From NCBI RefSeq assembly GCF_001563265.1, contig NZ_CP005083.1, positions 251,001 through 315,000 of the forward strand: a DNA stretch of 64,000 bases. Direction: 5' to 3'. Source of the DNA: Sphingobium sp. TKS (GTDB taxonomy: Bacteria > Pseudomonadota > Alphaproteobacteria > Sphingomonadales > Sphingomonadaceae). Positions 7,800-17,913 of this stretch are shown here, piece by piece; the stretch's first letter is position 1, and every line of letters starts with the position of its first letter. A model generated the notes under the pieces. It did no database searches and was not told the origin of the DNA. It was given only the letters and a program-made list of their open reading frames with translations. Position numbers and translations under genes: made by a program.

Positions 7800-10700
7800 A
7801 GTGAAGGTCTTCGCCGACGACAGATCGGGCGATCGCCGCCAGATGGGGGTGATGGGTGAAGAACAGCACCTGCGTCGATCGCGCGAGTTCCGCCAGCACC
7901 CTGAAACCGGCCTCGGAACGCTCATCGTCGAAATTGACGAACAAGTCGTCCGCGAGGAAGGGCAGGCGAACACCGGCCGCGATGGATTGCTCGACAGCTG
8001 CGAGGCGAAGCGCGAGAAAGAGCTGGTCCGTGGTTCCCTCGCTCATCGCCCCGACGTCCACCACGGTCCTGCCATCGTCGCGCAACCCCAGGAGCCGTGA
8101 ATTGGGTCCGTCGCTGTCGATCCGCAGCGCCGCATACCGCCCGATCGTCAGCCGGCGGAAGATCTCGCTTGCGCGCAGCAGCATGGGATCCTGATGGCGC
8201 TCGCGATATTGTTCAATCGCCCAGCGTAGCGTGACGGCCTCGGTTCGCTTCAGGATAAAATCTTCGGCAAGAACAGCGAGCTCGGCCCGGGCCTGCTCGG
8301 CATCCGAGGCCGCGTCGGCGGACGAGCCGCTTTGCGCCTCCAGACCGGCAAAGACTCTCCTGGCATCGCCGTGGGCGCTTGCGGCAGTGGCAACCTCATC
8401 GTTGAGCTGGGTCAGCTGCCCCGAGAGCGACTGGATTCGGACAGCCAGACCGTCAGCATCGACGTCTTCCAGGGACGCGACAAGCTCATCCAGTCCCTTG
8501 CCGTCGCCCGCCGCGACGATCGCGGCTTCCGCTTCGCTGACCGCGTGGCGCAGGGCGCGCGCTGCTCGCGAACGCTCGATGGCCGCACCCAGGCCCTGCA
8601 GGTCGGTAGCGCCCGTCTCCTCCAGAAGCGCGGTCAGCGAAGCCCAGGCCGCAGCATGCCGTGCGTCTTCGGCCGCCATCTCAGCGCTTCGGCCGGCAAT
8701 GCTTTCCTCGAGTGCCTCCAGGACGCTTGCGGTCGAGCGCGCCGCCGAGAGCCGGGCCCGCATCCCTTCGAGTAGCGTCACTCCGCCGCCCGAGGCGGCA
8801 ATCCCCAGCCTTTCGGTTAGGGCCGCAACGCTTTCGTCATGTTCACGCGCGTCTCTCGCTATGCCGTCGATGCGTGTCTGCAGGTCTCGCTGCGCGGCAA
8901 TCGCGGCTCTGAGCTCGTCCAGGACGTCGAGAGTTGCCGGAGCGCTGGCTATGTCGAGATCGATGTCCGCTTCGACCAGCAGCGCGCGCCAGGCCTCCAT
9001 CCGCGTCGCCATACTCTCATCGACACGCGTGCGGCGGCGCTGCAGACCTTCCGCATCCTGCCCGATTTGTACGAGTGCGGCCTCGTCGAGTCTGTGCTGC
9101 TCGGCGGCCGCCTCGCCGGCTTGCCGAATCCGTGTGGCGAAGGCGAGCAGCGGCAGGAGGTCTTCTCCCTTGGGCACCGACTCGTCTGCGAGGGCGGCGA
9201 CCAGGCTGGCACGCAATTCATTGCGCCGCGCAACGATCGCCCTGGCATCGTCGTGGGCATCGATTGCCTCCTGATGTGCTGCTTCAGCCGTTTCCCGCTC
9301 GGACACCCAACCGAGGAACCGATTGGGCTCCAACGCCGGAAAGCCCGCCTCCGCCAACTTTCGTGCCCAGCCCGTCAGCGCGCTTTCGCGACGATCGCTT
9401 GCCGCCTGCGCGCGCGTGTCCGCCTGGTCAGCGGCCAGAAGGAGCCTGGTCCGGCGTTGACCCATGACCGTCAGACGGCTCGACTCGTCGGCGGCGGCGT
9501 AGCGGGCATCTCCGCGTTCATCTGCTCGAGCGACTGCCGTCTCATAAGCATCGACAGCTTCATCAGGGGAGGGGAGGGCCATGCCTTGCCGCATGTGCGC
9601 GCGCAGCGGTCGCCAGAACGCGTCGCGCTCGCTTCGAACCGCGGTGATCTCCTCGTCAGCCACCGCAGCGCCCGACGAGAGCTGCTCCATTTCGAGCGAG
9701 AGCGCCTCGGCCTCTTCGCGGGCGCGCGAAGCGGCGTCTGTTGCCCGCTGCAGATCGGTCTCGGCCTCGGCAAGGACGGATCGCACGTCTTCGATTTCGT
9801 GCCGTGCCAGTCTGGGAAGCGCGGCCAGGGCCGATGCGTCCCCGCTCCAGGGCGTGAGCCGAGCGAGCGCCACGTCCAGGCTGGCCGCGGCCCGGTCGGC
9901 TTTGCGCTGCGCCAGTTCGCAGCGCGCGTCCGCATCGGCCCCGAGGGTCCTGGCAAGGTCGATCGCCGTTACGATCGCGGTCAGATTTCCTGTTTGGGGG
10001 CGATCCGCAATCTTCCGCTCGATCGCGACACGCCTTTCAGCCAGGTCCTGCTCACTCTCGTCGATCTGCCGGAGCGCCGCGAGATCCTCGGCATGACCGA
10101 GCGCGATTTCGCGCAGTCTGGAACTTACGATCCGGGTGGGGGGATCGGAGGCGAGCGCGCCGGCTTCGGCGCGGAGCCGGGCGACAAGACCTCCCGATGC
10201 GGATCGCTCCTCGCTCAGACGCGCTAAGTCCTGTTGACCCTTTGTCACCGCGCCCGACGAAGCGATCAGCGCGTCGATTTCGGCGTCGTGGGCGAGGACC
10301 GACGGATCAGGAGAAAGCGCCTCGATCTGTGCCCGGGCTTCGTTCACCAGATTCTGCGCGGCGGCCCTTGCACGCGAAGCGGCCTCCATCTCGGCCATTG
10401 CCGCTTCGGCGGCGTGCTCGCGCTGCGGCCCGATATCAATCGTATCCATGTGGGCGGCAAGCGCCGCGAGATGGTCGCTGCGAAGACGGACGGCAGGCGC
10501 AATCCGGCGGATGCGCTCGAGGCGGCTGACCTCGGCAAGAACTTCGTCGCGCCGCCGCTGAACCTCTTCGAGCATCTGCTGGGCGTCCGCGACCGCGCCT
10601 TTGGCATCGAGCCAAGCCTTCGGCTTGAGGGCCTGGTCCCGGACTGCTCGGGTCTGCGCTTCGAAATCGCGTTGGGCCTGCGTGAAGCTCCGCCTCGCCG

Positions 10701-11229
10701 CGGCGCGTTGTCCCCAGATCGCATCGGCTTCGCTCTCGAGGCGAGCCAATTCGTCCGCAACACCCGTGAGCCCGGAGCCTGCGGCAAAGAGGGCTCGGCC
10801 CAGGTCGTTGCGGGCCTCGACCATGGCCCGCCCGCCCGCTCGCAGGCCATCCTGGTCGAGGCTGAAGGAGAGTGCGAATGTCTCGCGCGTCTGCCCCCGC
10901 AGCATGGCGAGCAGCATAGCTTCGTCGAGGAGACGATCCTCGGCATCGATCAGTGTCCCGGCCGTCCCCTTCTTGCGGCGACAAGCGAAGCTGTGCCCCT
11001 CGTCCTCGAGCACGGCCCCAACGCGCAGCAGGGCGTAGTCGTAGACGAAGTTGTAGGGAGACCGTGCCGGGAAACCGAACAACAGATCGGAGACCGCCGC
11101 AAGCGAGGTCGATTTTCCCGCTTCGTTGGCGCCGTACACCACGTGAAGATCGGGCTCGCCTTGGCGAAAGGAAAGCTCGCAATCCTCGAAACGACCATAA
11201 CGCTCGAGTGACAGGGTGGCGAACCGCAT
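7780..11229 (-). CDS. YhaN-like SMC/SbcC-type AAA ATPase
   Basis: A 1149-residue ATPase of the Rad50/SbcC/YhaN type. Walker A is GANEAGKSTS near residue 33. A long Ala/Arg/Glu-rich region between about 180 and 1000 is predicted coiled coil. The C-terminal ATPase half has the signature SEGTTDQLFLALRLA and Walker B PFLADDLFVNFDDER, followed by a switch His in FFTHHPHLAA. With the nuclease encoded immediately upstream (three bases between stop and start) it should form a Mre11/Rad50-like complex that processes DNA ends. The ANEAGKST form of Walker A points to YhaN rather than classical SbcC. The role on a plasmid may be repair or defence; the sequence does not say which. Confidence 0.88.
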   Translation of the reverse strand: MRFATLSLERYGRFEDCELSFRQGEPDLHVVYGANEAGKSTSLAAVSDLLFGFPARSPYNFVYDYALLRVGAVLEDEGHSFACRRKKGTAGTLIDAEDRLLDEAMLLAMLRGQTRETFALSFSLDQDGLRAGGRAMVEARNDLGRALFAAGSGLTGVADELARLESEADAIWGQRAAARRSFTQAQRDFEAQTRAVRDQALKPKAWLDAKGAVADAQQMLEEVQRRRDEVLAEVSRLERIRRIAPAVRLRSDHLAALAAHMDTIDIGPQREHAAEAAMAEMEAASRARAAAQNLVNEARAQIEALSPDPSVLAHDAEIDALIASSGAVTKGQQDLARLSEERSASGGLVARLRAEAGALASDPPTRIVSSRLREIALGHAEDLAALRQIDESEQDLAERRVAIERKIADRPQTGNLTAIVTAIDLARTLGADADARCELAQRKADRAAASLDVALARLTPWSGDASALAALPRLARHEIEDVRSVLAEAETDLQRATDAASRAREEAEALSLEMEQLSSGAAVADEEITAVRSERDAFWRPLRAHMRQGMALPSPDEAVDAYETAVARADERGDARYAAADESSRLTVMGQRRTRLLLAADQADTRAQAASDRRESALTGWARKLAEAGFPALEPNRFLGWVSERETAEAAHQEAIDAHDDARAIVARRNELRASLVAALADESVPKGEDLLPLLAFATRIRQAGEAAAEQHRLDEAALVQIGQDAEGLQRRRTRVDESMATRMEAWRALLVEADIDLDIASAPATLDVLDELRAAIAAQRDLQTRIDGIARDAREHDESVAALTERLGIAASGGGVTLLEGMRARLSAARSTASVLEALEESIAGRSAEMAAEDARHAAAWASLTALLEETGATDLQGLGAAIERSRAARALRHAVSEAEAAIVAAGDGKGLDELVASLEDVDADGLAVRIQSLSGQLTQLNDEVATAASAHGDARRVFAGLEAQSGSSADAASDAEQARAELAVLAEDFILKRTEAVTLRWAIEQYRERHQDPMLLRASEIFRRLTIGRYAALRIDSDGPNSRLLGLRDDGRTVVDVGAMSEGTTDQLFLALRLAAVEQSIAAGVRLPFLADDLFVNFDDERSEAGFRVLAELARSTQVLFFTHHPHLAAIARSVVGEDLHSECSLA

Positions 11230-11232
11230 CGC

Positions 11233-12486
11233 TCAGTCCCCCTTCGTCAAACGCGAGCGGAGCGCCTGGGCGGCGGTTCCGATGACCGCGTCCCACTTGC
11301 CGTCGCCGGCATAGCGGCGAAGGTCCGCTTCGTCGGCATCGGGGAGCAGGCTCTGCGCCGCGAGCAGGAAGGGCGCAAGGTCCGCGGCCAGCAGTTCGTG
11401 CAGTTGAGGATCGGTGGCGGCCCGATCGATCAAGGCAGCGAGATCGTCGCCGACAATCACCTCACCGGCGGCGGCGGGCTTCGTCACGAGCAGCTTCACT
11501 TTCTCGATGAAGAGATTGGGCGAGATCGAAGCGGCCACGGCGCGCGCGACGTCGCGCAGGTCCGCGGCGCTGTCGATGAGCGCGCCGGCGCTGTCGGTCT
11601 CGCCCGTCAGCACAAGCCGCGTAACGAGCGGCAATCCATCGCCGCCGTGCTGCCACGCTTCAAGAAGCGCCGAGCGCATGCGTTCCGCAATGCTATCGGC
11701 CGGCACGTCGGTACAGTCGATATCGACCGCGAGCCAGCGGATCACATCCAGATCCAATCGATCGATGGAGGAAACCTGACCATCCTCCACGGTGACGATC
11801 ACCGCGCCCTTGGGGCCCGTCTCGCGGATCGTGCGACCCTGGATGTTGCCCGGGAAGACGACATGAGGCGCCTCGCACACGATCTCGTGTTGATGGACAT
11901 GGCCGAGCGCCCAGTAGTCGTATTGCTTGGCTTTGAGATCATCCAGGCTGCAGGGCGCGTAATCGGCGTGGCCCTTCCGGCCTGCCAGCGCGGTGTGCAG
12001 CATCCCGATATTGAAGTGATGCTCCGCAGCGGCGGGATAGGACGGAACGAGATTGTCGGTGACAGCCGGTGTCGAGAAGCTCTGTCCGTGGACCGCGACC
12101 TGGAGCTCGGCAAGCAGATGGGTTTCCGGTCGGCGCGCGCTGAACAGGCGGACATTGGGCGGCCAGGGAATGCTGCGGGTGATGACGGAGGCGGCATCAT
12201 GGTTGCCGGCGAGAAGGAACACCGGGATTTCGGCCCGATCCAGGCGGCCCATGGCGCGGGCGAAATAGAGGCCGGTGCTCATGTCCTTCCACTCACCGTC
12301 GAAGAGGTCGCCAGCGATCACGACGAAATCGACATCTTCGTCGATGGCGCGTTGTACCAGATTGTCGAAAGCCGCGCGGGTGGCTCCTCTTATGTCGTCC
12401 TCGGGCAGACCTTCATATCTCGACAGGCCATGGAGCGGGCTGTCGAGATGAATGTCGGCGGCATGCAGGAAACGAAAATCGCTCAA
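11233..12486 (-). CDS. YhaO/SbcD-like metallophosphoesterase
   Basis: A calcineurin-like phosphoesterase of 417 residues. The metal-binding motifs are all visible: HAADIHLDSPL at residue 8, AGDLFDGEW near 59, LAGNHDA near 97 and ALGHVHQHE near 194. The C-terminal half is the capping and ATPase-binding region. It starts with TTG, preceded by a strong GGGGGAAG. It lies first in an operon with the YhaN-like ATPase and should supply the nuclease subunit of that complex. Confidence 0.88.
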   Translation of the reverse strand: MSDFRFLHAADIHLDSPLHGLSRYEGLPEDDIRGATRAAFDNLVQRAIDEDVDFVVIAGDLFDGEWKDMSTGLYFARAMGRLDRAEIPVFLLAGNHDAASVITRSIPWPPNVRLFSARRPETHLLAELQVAVHGQSFSTPAVTDNLVPSYPAAAEHHFNIGMLHTALAGRKGHADYAPCSLDDLKAKQYDYWALGHVHQHEIVCEAPHVVFPGNIQGRTIRETGPKGAVIVTVEDGQVSSIDRLDLDVIRWLAVDIDCTDVPADSIAERMRSALLEAWQHGGDGLPLVTRLVLTGETDSAGALIDSAADLRDVARAVAASISPNLFIEKVKLLVTKPAAAGEVIVGDDLAALIDRAATDPQLHELLAADLAPFLLAAQSLLPDADEADLRRYAGDGKWDAVIGTAAQALRSRLTKGD

Positions 12487-12784
12487 AACTCTTCCCCCCT
12501 CGAAAGCGGCGATATTCTCTGGGTCACCGCGATCCTCCGTTTGTGTAGTGCCCCATGGGAGAACACCCCCAACATGGCCGCAGAGCTATTGGCCATGCGT
12601 TCCGCACAGTCGCATGTATTGTAATCAGGGTTCCTCCGCCAGTTTCCCGACTCTTGCGAGGAAGAAACGCTCCCCCTCATAGCTCAAGTGATTTCATCTC
12701 GGCTGGCCGGTGCCTGTCGCCACCGACACTCCGGGATAATCCCAATTGCACGACGATGCGTGGATGGCGGATTCAGGAGATGTC

Positions 12785-13138
12785 ATGACCCGCATCACGA
12801 TTATCGATGGGCATCCCGACCCAAACGGGACCCGGTACGTTCATGCGCTTGCGGATGCCTATGCGGCGGGCGGCGAGGCGGCAGGCCATGAAGTGCGCCG
12901 GATCGAGATTGCAGAACTTGATTTCCCTATCTTGCGATCGGCCGGGGAGTGGCGGGACAATGCGCCCGCCGCCGCCATTCACAAGGCCCAGACAGACATT
13001 CGCTGGGCGAATCATGTGGTCATCCTTTACCCACTATGGCTCGGAGACGTTCCTGTGCTCAGAGGTCATTCAGTGTATTTATTGCGTTGCAGATGCCAGC
13101 GAGTCGGGGAAACTTCTCGGGACCGGAGAAGTTCATAG
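12785..13138 (+). pseudogene. Truncated NAD(P)H:quinone oxidoreductase, 5' part
   Basis: The first about 90 residues are a flavodoxin-fold quinone reductase: MTRITIIDGHPDPNGTRYVH forms the phosphate-binding loop, and NHVVILYPLWLGDVP is the classic second flavin motif. After GDVP (about base 13055) the sequence no longer fits the family, and the frame runs into unrelated Arg/Cys-rich sequence before stopping. About half of the usual 180-200 residues are missing. The ribosome-binding site (CAGGAGA) is intact. The break was probably a deletion or recombination joining it to the PAS gene upstream region. Confidence 0.75.
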
Positions 13139-13171
13139 ATCCGAGGCACAATTGAAACCTTAGGGGGTAAT

Positions 13172-13783
13172 GTGCAACGCTTCATCCTGCACGAAAACTT
13201 GAAGAAATTCAGGGCCTGCCTGGGCGCAGACGTTGCCGACACCGAGCGCAGCTATCTGCTGCAGCAGATCCGTTCAATTCAACGCGAGCTTGCATTGCTC
13301 AACGCCGCCGCACTTGGCGTGCAGAGATATCCTATTGAATTTGGCGCGCTATCATCATGTGATCGGAGCCTTTTTCAACGCCTGACGGAGACCTCTACCC
13401 AGCCTACGATGATCATCGATCCGAGGGCTGGTATGCGAATCCTCGACGTCAACGATGCGCATACTGCCATCACCTATACCGAGCGCAGCAGAGTGGCCGG
13501 AGAAAGGCTCTTTGACGTCTTTCCGGATAATCCGGATCTTGAGGATGCAACCGGCGTCGCAGGCTTGTTTGATTCCATCCGCATCGCGGCACAGGGACGG
13601 CGCCAGCATGCCATGAAAGCACAGCGCTATGACCTGCGGGGTTCCGATGGCCGGTTTCTCGAGCGCTATTGGCAGACGGTGTCCGTTCCGATCCTGAATG
13701 ACGAAGCGCAGCTGGTGTGCATTCTGCATCAAGCACGAGATGTCACCGAAACAGTCGGCACTGCGGGTTTCGTTGGTCATTGA
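13172..13783 (+). CDS. PAS-domain protein without an output domain
   Basis: A 203-residue protein starting at a GTG preceded by TAGGGGG. The N-terminal helical segment (ILHENLKKFRACL to about residue 45) resembles one seen before PAS domains in alphaproteobacterial regulators. A PAS domain follows at about 68-200: MIIDPRAGMRILDVNDAHTA, GERLFDVFPDNPD, then RYWQTVSVPILND and LHQARDVTE at the end. No kinase, GGDEF or DNA-binding domain follows. It may work with a partner or be the shortened sensor part of a larger protein, as it sits beside a recombination scar. Confidence 0.7.
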   Translation: MQRFILHENLKKFRACLGADVADTERSYLLQQIRSIQRELALLNAAALGVQRYPIEFGALSSCDRSLFQRLTETSTQPTMIIDPRAGMRILDVNDAHTAITYTERSRVAGERLFDVFPDNPDLEDATGVAGLFDSIRIAAQGRRQHAMKAQRYDLRGSDGRFLERYWQTVSVPILNDEAQLVCILHQARDVTETVGTAGFVGH

Positions 13784-13987
13784 CACCCTCTAATGACGTC
13801 TCATCGGCGGTCAGCGCCGCTCTCACAGGAGAAGTCCGTCACATTCAGATTGTGAAGCATCGCGTAGCGGTGACGACGTTTACCTCGAGATCGGGGGGAG
13901 GGCGTGTCCAAAGCGGCGAGGATAGCTTCGCGAGTGGTGCGCCATTGGTATTCCGAAACTCGGGGCGGTTTCAGCCCACAGTGAGTT

Positions 13988-14854
13988 TCATGATTTCATG
14001 ATGGGTAACTCGGCAAGGCTGTTTCTCAGGCGCAGCATGTCCCATGGCAGATGTTCGGCGATGGCAAGGCCAACCATATCCACTGCCGCGCCGATCTCTT
14101 TCAACAGGCGCACCACCTGGTCCAGCTGCATACGGCCTTGCTCTATTCCATCGAAGGCCCCCTCCGGCATGCCCGGCCTGTTGAACAGCAGCGGAGAAAA
14201 ATGAGCCGGATCGAGGACATCGAGGTCGAAATGTACCGCAAGATGCGTGATTCCCTCGGTCTCGATCCAGTCGAGGATCGGCCGGCTGCTGTCAGCAAGG
14301 ACGGCTGGCGGGATATGCCGGATGCCCAGTTCCTTCAGGATCAGGTCTTCATCCGCGTTCCATCCCTGCATGCCGGCGATCATCACACGCCGGGCGTCCA
14401 GCTTGCGGGGCACTTCTGCCGTGAAAGCCTCGTCGCCCCGGCCAAGCAGCAGGGCAAGCACATGGGCATGGGCGTGCGAAAACTCGGCAGCGCTCATCAC
14501 GTCGGGATGGGCATCGAGCCAGAGAACGCCCAGCTTTTCACCATATCTGCGGCTTAGATACGCCATCGGCGCAAGATCGACCAGGCAGTCGCCGCCAAGC
14601 GTCACGATCCGATCGGGCGCATGCCGCTCGATGGCTTCGCGCGCCGCTCTTGCTTGAGACAAGAGGGCGGCGCACCACTTGATGCCACGGCTAACCGGCG
14701 GGGAGCTTCCGTCCGGTTCCGGAACCGCCACGGTTTCCTCGGGGCCGTCATGCGGCGGGGCAAGCCAGCGCAACAATTCGGAACCAAAGCTATAGGCGGG
14801 TTCATCGCCACCCTGCCATTGCGGCATGTTCAAACGGAGCGTCGTGGAGGTCAC
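13988..14854 (-). CDS. Arginase/ureohydrolase-fold protein
   Basis: A 288-residue protein with the ureohydrolase metal-site blocks: GGDCLVDLAP near residue 88, LDAHPDV near 113, and VHFDLDVLDP near 207. The family usually has GGDHS at the first block, so the first His ligand is replaced by Cys. The protein is also shorter than most bacterial arginases. It may therefore bind metal differently or act on another guanidino or formimino substrate. A GTG start is used; an ATG nine codons in is possible. It stands alone between the PAS gene and the ParB-like gene, which read the other way. Confidence 0.75.
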   Translation of the reverse strand: MTSTTLRLNMPQWQGGDEPAYSFGSELLRWLAPPHDGPEETVAVPEPDGSSPPVSRGIKWCAALLSQARAAREAIERHAPDRIVTLGGDCLVDLAPMAYLSRRYGEKLGVLWLDAHPDVMSAAEFSHAHAHVLALLLGRGDEAFTAEVPRKLDARRVMIAGMQGWNADEDLILKELGIRHIPPAVLADSSRPILDWIETEGITHLAVHFDLDVLDPAHFSPLLFNRPGMPEGAFDGIEQGRMQLDQVVRLLKEIGAAVDMVGLAIAEHLPWDMLRLRNSLAELPIMKS

Positions 14855-15006
14855 CGCAGATCATATTCTTTCGAGGCCGGAAGAGAAGACAATGTAGGTT
14901 GTCCGGCGGAAAAAAGCCACGCCCACGGGGCGCCCCGGGGTTCGAGAGGGAAGGGGGAGTGATGCTGGTGTCCGGGCTGATCCGGATGCCAGAAGGAGTT
15001 CCTCCG

Positions 15007-17121
15007 ATGACCACGACCGTTAAGCTCTCGAAGCTTACGCTTTCTCCCATCAATGTCCGCAGGCGGCCCGACGACCTGCTGGAAATACCGCAGATGGCCG
15101 CCGATCTCGAAGCTCGCGGCGTACTCCAGAACCTGCTCGTCACGCCTGTGAAAAAGCCGCGCGGCACTTTCGAGGTCTTCGATGGCGGTCGCCGCCTGCG
15201 CGGTCTGCTCATGCTCGCCGAGCGCGGCACCATCGACCCTGAAACCTACGATGTTCCCGTCAAGGTTCTCGTCGGCGACGAGGCGACCCTGTCCGAGACC
15301 TCGACCGCGGCCAACTTCCATCAGCTCAAGATGACGCCTGCCGAGGAATGCCGCGCGTTCCAGTATTTCATCGGTCTCAATAATGATATCGACGGTGTCG
15401 CCAAGCGCTTCGGCCTCACCCGTCGGTTCGTCGAGGGCCGCCTGCGGCTCGCGACCCTGGCCGAGCCCATCTTCGAGGCGCTGAGCGAAGGCACCATCAC
15501 GCTGGACGTCGCCAAGGCCTATGCCTCGACCGAAAACCAGGAGAAGCAGCTTCTCGTCTGGAACAGCTACGGCACCAGCTATGCCAATGCCGACACTATC
15601 CGCCGCGTCATCGCCAACGAAACGATGAAGTCGACCGATCCGGTCGCGATCCTGGTCGGCGAGGACCGCTATGCCGAGGCTGGCGGCAAGATCGACCGCG
15701 ACCTTTTCAGCGACAGCGGCGACAAGTGGGTGAACCCCGAGATCGCGCAGCGGCTCGCCGCGGACATCATGGAAGCGGAAGCCAAGCGGATCGGCGAGGA
15801 ACTCGGTCTCGCCTGGATCCGGCCGATTGCGTCGAACTACACGCATAGCGCGGCGACCGGCCTCTACCGGGTGATCCTGCCGCAGCCTGATTTCACCGAG
15901 GCGCAGCTGGCCCGCCTCGATGCGATTGCACAGCGGCAGGAAGCCATCGCCGAGGAGATGGATGACGAGACCATCGATGAGGATGCCTACAAGGCGCTCG
16001 ACCAGGAATATGATGCCCTGTCCGAGGAAGAACACGCGCTCCACAACATCCCGCCGGTGCTGCCTGACGAGATCAAGCCGCTCGTCGGCGCGTTTCTCAA
16101 GCTGACGCCCAGAGGCGAGATGGTCCTCGACACCGAATATTATAGCGAGGAACCGGTCAGCATCGGCGGCGCTGATGAAAACGGCGAGGACGACCACGGC
16201 GATGGTGCCGGCGGTGGCGGTTCGACCGGCCCGGGCGGCAGCTACACGCCGCCTGCTCCGCCGCCCGAAGCGATCGCCCCGGGCGGCAAGCCGCTCAGCG
16301 CCCGGCTCTACGATGAGCTGGCGATGCAGCGGCGCGACGTGCTCGCAGCGACCCTGCTCAGCCATCCGGCCCTGGCGCTCGACTATGCGCTCTTCGTCAT
16401 GATTGACGATCGCGCCAGCACGTTCAGCGCCTATGGCTCGACCATTCGCGCTCGCTCGCCGCAGGATCCGGTGAGTGGCGACCAGCCGACGACCCGCGCG
16501 CGGGGCTATCTCGCCGAAGCCCATGACGGGCTCGATGCGAGTTGGCTGGAGCACAAGTCCGAGGTCGACCGGTTCGAGGCGTTCCGGGCGCTCGACGACG
16601 ACAGCAAGGCGGCCTGGCTCGCCTACATCGTGGCGATGTCGCTCGAAGCGAAGGCGAGCTACCGCGCCGAGCAGTGTCCGCTCCACAACCGGTTGGCGAC
16701 GATCATGGATGTCGATGTCGCAAGCTGGTGGCGGCCGACATCCGAGAACTTCTTCGACCGCATCAGCAAGGGCTCGATCCTGACGCTGCTCGCCGATGTC
16801 GGCGGCGCGGCGCTGACCGCGCGCCACGCGACGATGAAGAAGTCGGAGATCTCGGAATCGTGCGCGAAGCTCTTCGCGGGCGAAGCGATCGTCGAGCCCG
16901 AGGTCCGGGACGCGGCGCTTGCCTGGGTGCCCGACGCCATGCGCTTCCTCGACAAGACCGAGGCGGACGATCTCGAACCCGCCGAAGGCGATCCTGAAGA
17001 GCAGGCGATCGTCGAGCCCGAGGATGCCGAAGAGGTTGGCGTGGCTGGCGTCGACGAGACAGTGTCCGGTGCCTGCGAAATCGAAGCGGAATCGCCCGAT
17101 CAGGACGCTCTCGCGGCCTGA
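15007..17121 (+). CDS. Large plasmid ParB/Spo0J-like protein (704 residues)
   Basis: The N-terminal quarter is a ParB N-domain: LTLSPINVRRRPDD, GVLQNLLVTP, then EVFDGGRRLRGLL in the place of the GERR box, and TAANFHQLKMTPAEE. An HTH-like segment follows (VAKRFGLTRRFVEGRLRLATLA near residue 133). The middle is acidic, with a Gly/Pro-rich linker near residue 400 (GDGAGGGGSTGPGGS) and a C-terminal helical region. Such proteins are common on large plasmids in addition to the partition ParB; their role is unclear. The start is the ATG with AAGGAG upstream. An ArdC-like gene follows in the same direction. Confidence 0.8.
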   Translation: MTTTVKLSKLTLSPINVRRRPDDLLEIPQMAADLEARGVLQNLLVTPVKKPRGTFEVFDGGRRLRGLLMLAERGTIDPETYDVPVKVLVGDEATLSETSTAANFHQLKMTPAEECRAFQYFIGLNNDIDGVAKRFGLTRRFVEGRLRLATLAEPIFEALSEGTITLDVAKAYASTENQEKQLLVWNSYGTSYANADTIRRVIANETMKSTDPVAILVGEDRYAEAGGKIDRDLFSDSGDKWVNPEIAQRLAADIMEAEAKRIGEELGLAWIRPIASNYTHSAATGLYRVILPQPDFTEAQLARLDAIAQRQEAIAEEMDDETIDEDAYKALDQEYDALSEEEHALHNIPPVLPDEIKPLVGAFLKLTPRGEMVLDTEYYSEEPVSIGGADENGEDDHGDGAGGGGSTGPGGSYTPPAPPPEAIAPGGKPLSARLYDELAMQRRDVLAATLLSHPALALDYALFVMIDDRASTFSAYGSTIRARSPQDPVSGDQPTTRARGYLAEAHDGLDASWLEHKSEVDRFEAFRALDDDSKAAWLAYIVAMSLEAKASYRAEQCPLHNRLATIMDVDVASWWRPTSENFFDRISKGSILTLLADVGGAALTARHATMKKSEISESCAKLFAGEAIVEPEVRDAALAWVPDAMRFLDKTEADDLEPAEGDPEEQAIVEPEDAEEVGVAGVDETVSGACEIEAESPDQDALAA

Positions 17122-17202
17122 CGCCGCTTTCTCCTGGATGCCTTGCCGCCGGCGCGTGGTCCCGTGCCGGCGGCCTTTTCCCCTTCCGCACGGAGAAGCG
17201 CC

Positions 17203-17913
17203 ATGTCCCTTGCGAAACGCACGAGCCGCGATGTCGCCGCCGAAATCACCGACCTCATCATCCGCAAGCTCGAGGAGGGTGTTCCGCCCTGGTCGAGGCC
17301 CTGGCGGCTGAACGGGGCGGGCGGACGCCCGCTGCGTCATTGCGGCACGCCGTATCAGGGCATCAATACGCTTTATCTCTGGGCGCTCGGCGATGCCCAG
17401 GGTTATCGTTCGCGTTACTGGATGACCTGGCGCCAGGCGGAAACGCTAGGCGGGCACGTCCGCAAGGGTCAAACCGGCGCGCTTTCGGTTTATTATTCCT
17501 CGTTCAAGAAGCGTGAGGAGCACCCCGAAACCGGCAAGCAAGTGGAGCGGAGCATCCGGTTCCTGCGCCATTACATCGTGTTCAACGCCGATCAGATCGA
17601 CGGTCTTCCAGCCTATTTCTACCCCTCTGACGAACCGGAGCAGCCTCTGATCCCGTCCGAGCGGCAGGCGGCGATCGACGCCTTCTTCACGGGAATCCCT
17701 GCCGACGTTCGCCATGGCGGAAACCAAGCCTACTTCACACCGACCTTCGATCATATCCAGCTGCCGAACCGAACGGCCTTCCGCAGCATGGATCACTATG
17801 CGTCCACGCGTTGCCACGAGACGGTTCACTGGTCGGGCCATTCCAGCCGACTCGCACGGACCTTCGGCAAGCGCTTCGGCGACAAGGCCTATGCGTTCGA
17901 AGAACTGGTCGCC
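17203..17913 (+). pseudogene. ArdC-like antirestriction gene, 5' fragment
   Basis: This fragment encodes the ArdC N-terminal ssDNA-binding domain (VAAEITDLIIRKLEEGVPPW, then YQGINTLYLW and YWMTWRQAETLGGHVRKGQ) and the start of the zincin-like domain with its HExxH motif in RCHETVHWSGHSSRL. It breaks after AFEELVA, where the 6.9-kb element begins; the frame then runs into element DNA for 12 codons. The missing part (AEIGAGLCCADLGL onward) lies at 24814. Removing the element and one GTCGCC restores the frame exactly. ArdC proteins protect incoming DNA from restriction. Confidence 0.9.

Noticed and set aside
14851..17340. Very long open frame (829 codons) opposite the large ParB-like gene
   Set aside because: The plus strand has ParB motifs and a ribosome-binding site. 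The opposite frame is Arg/Gly-rich without domains, the usual shadow in GC-rich DNA.
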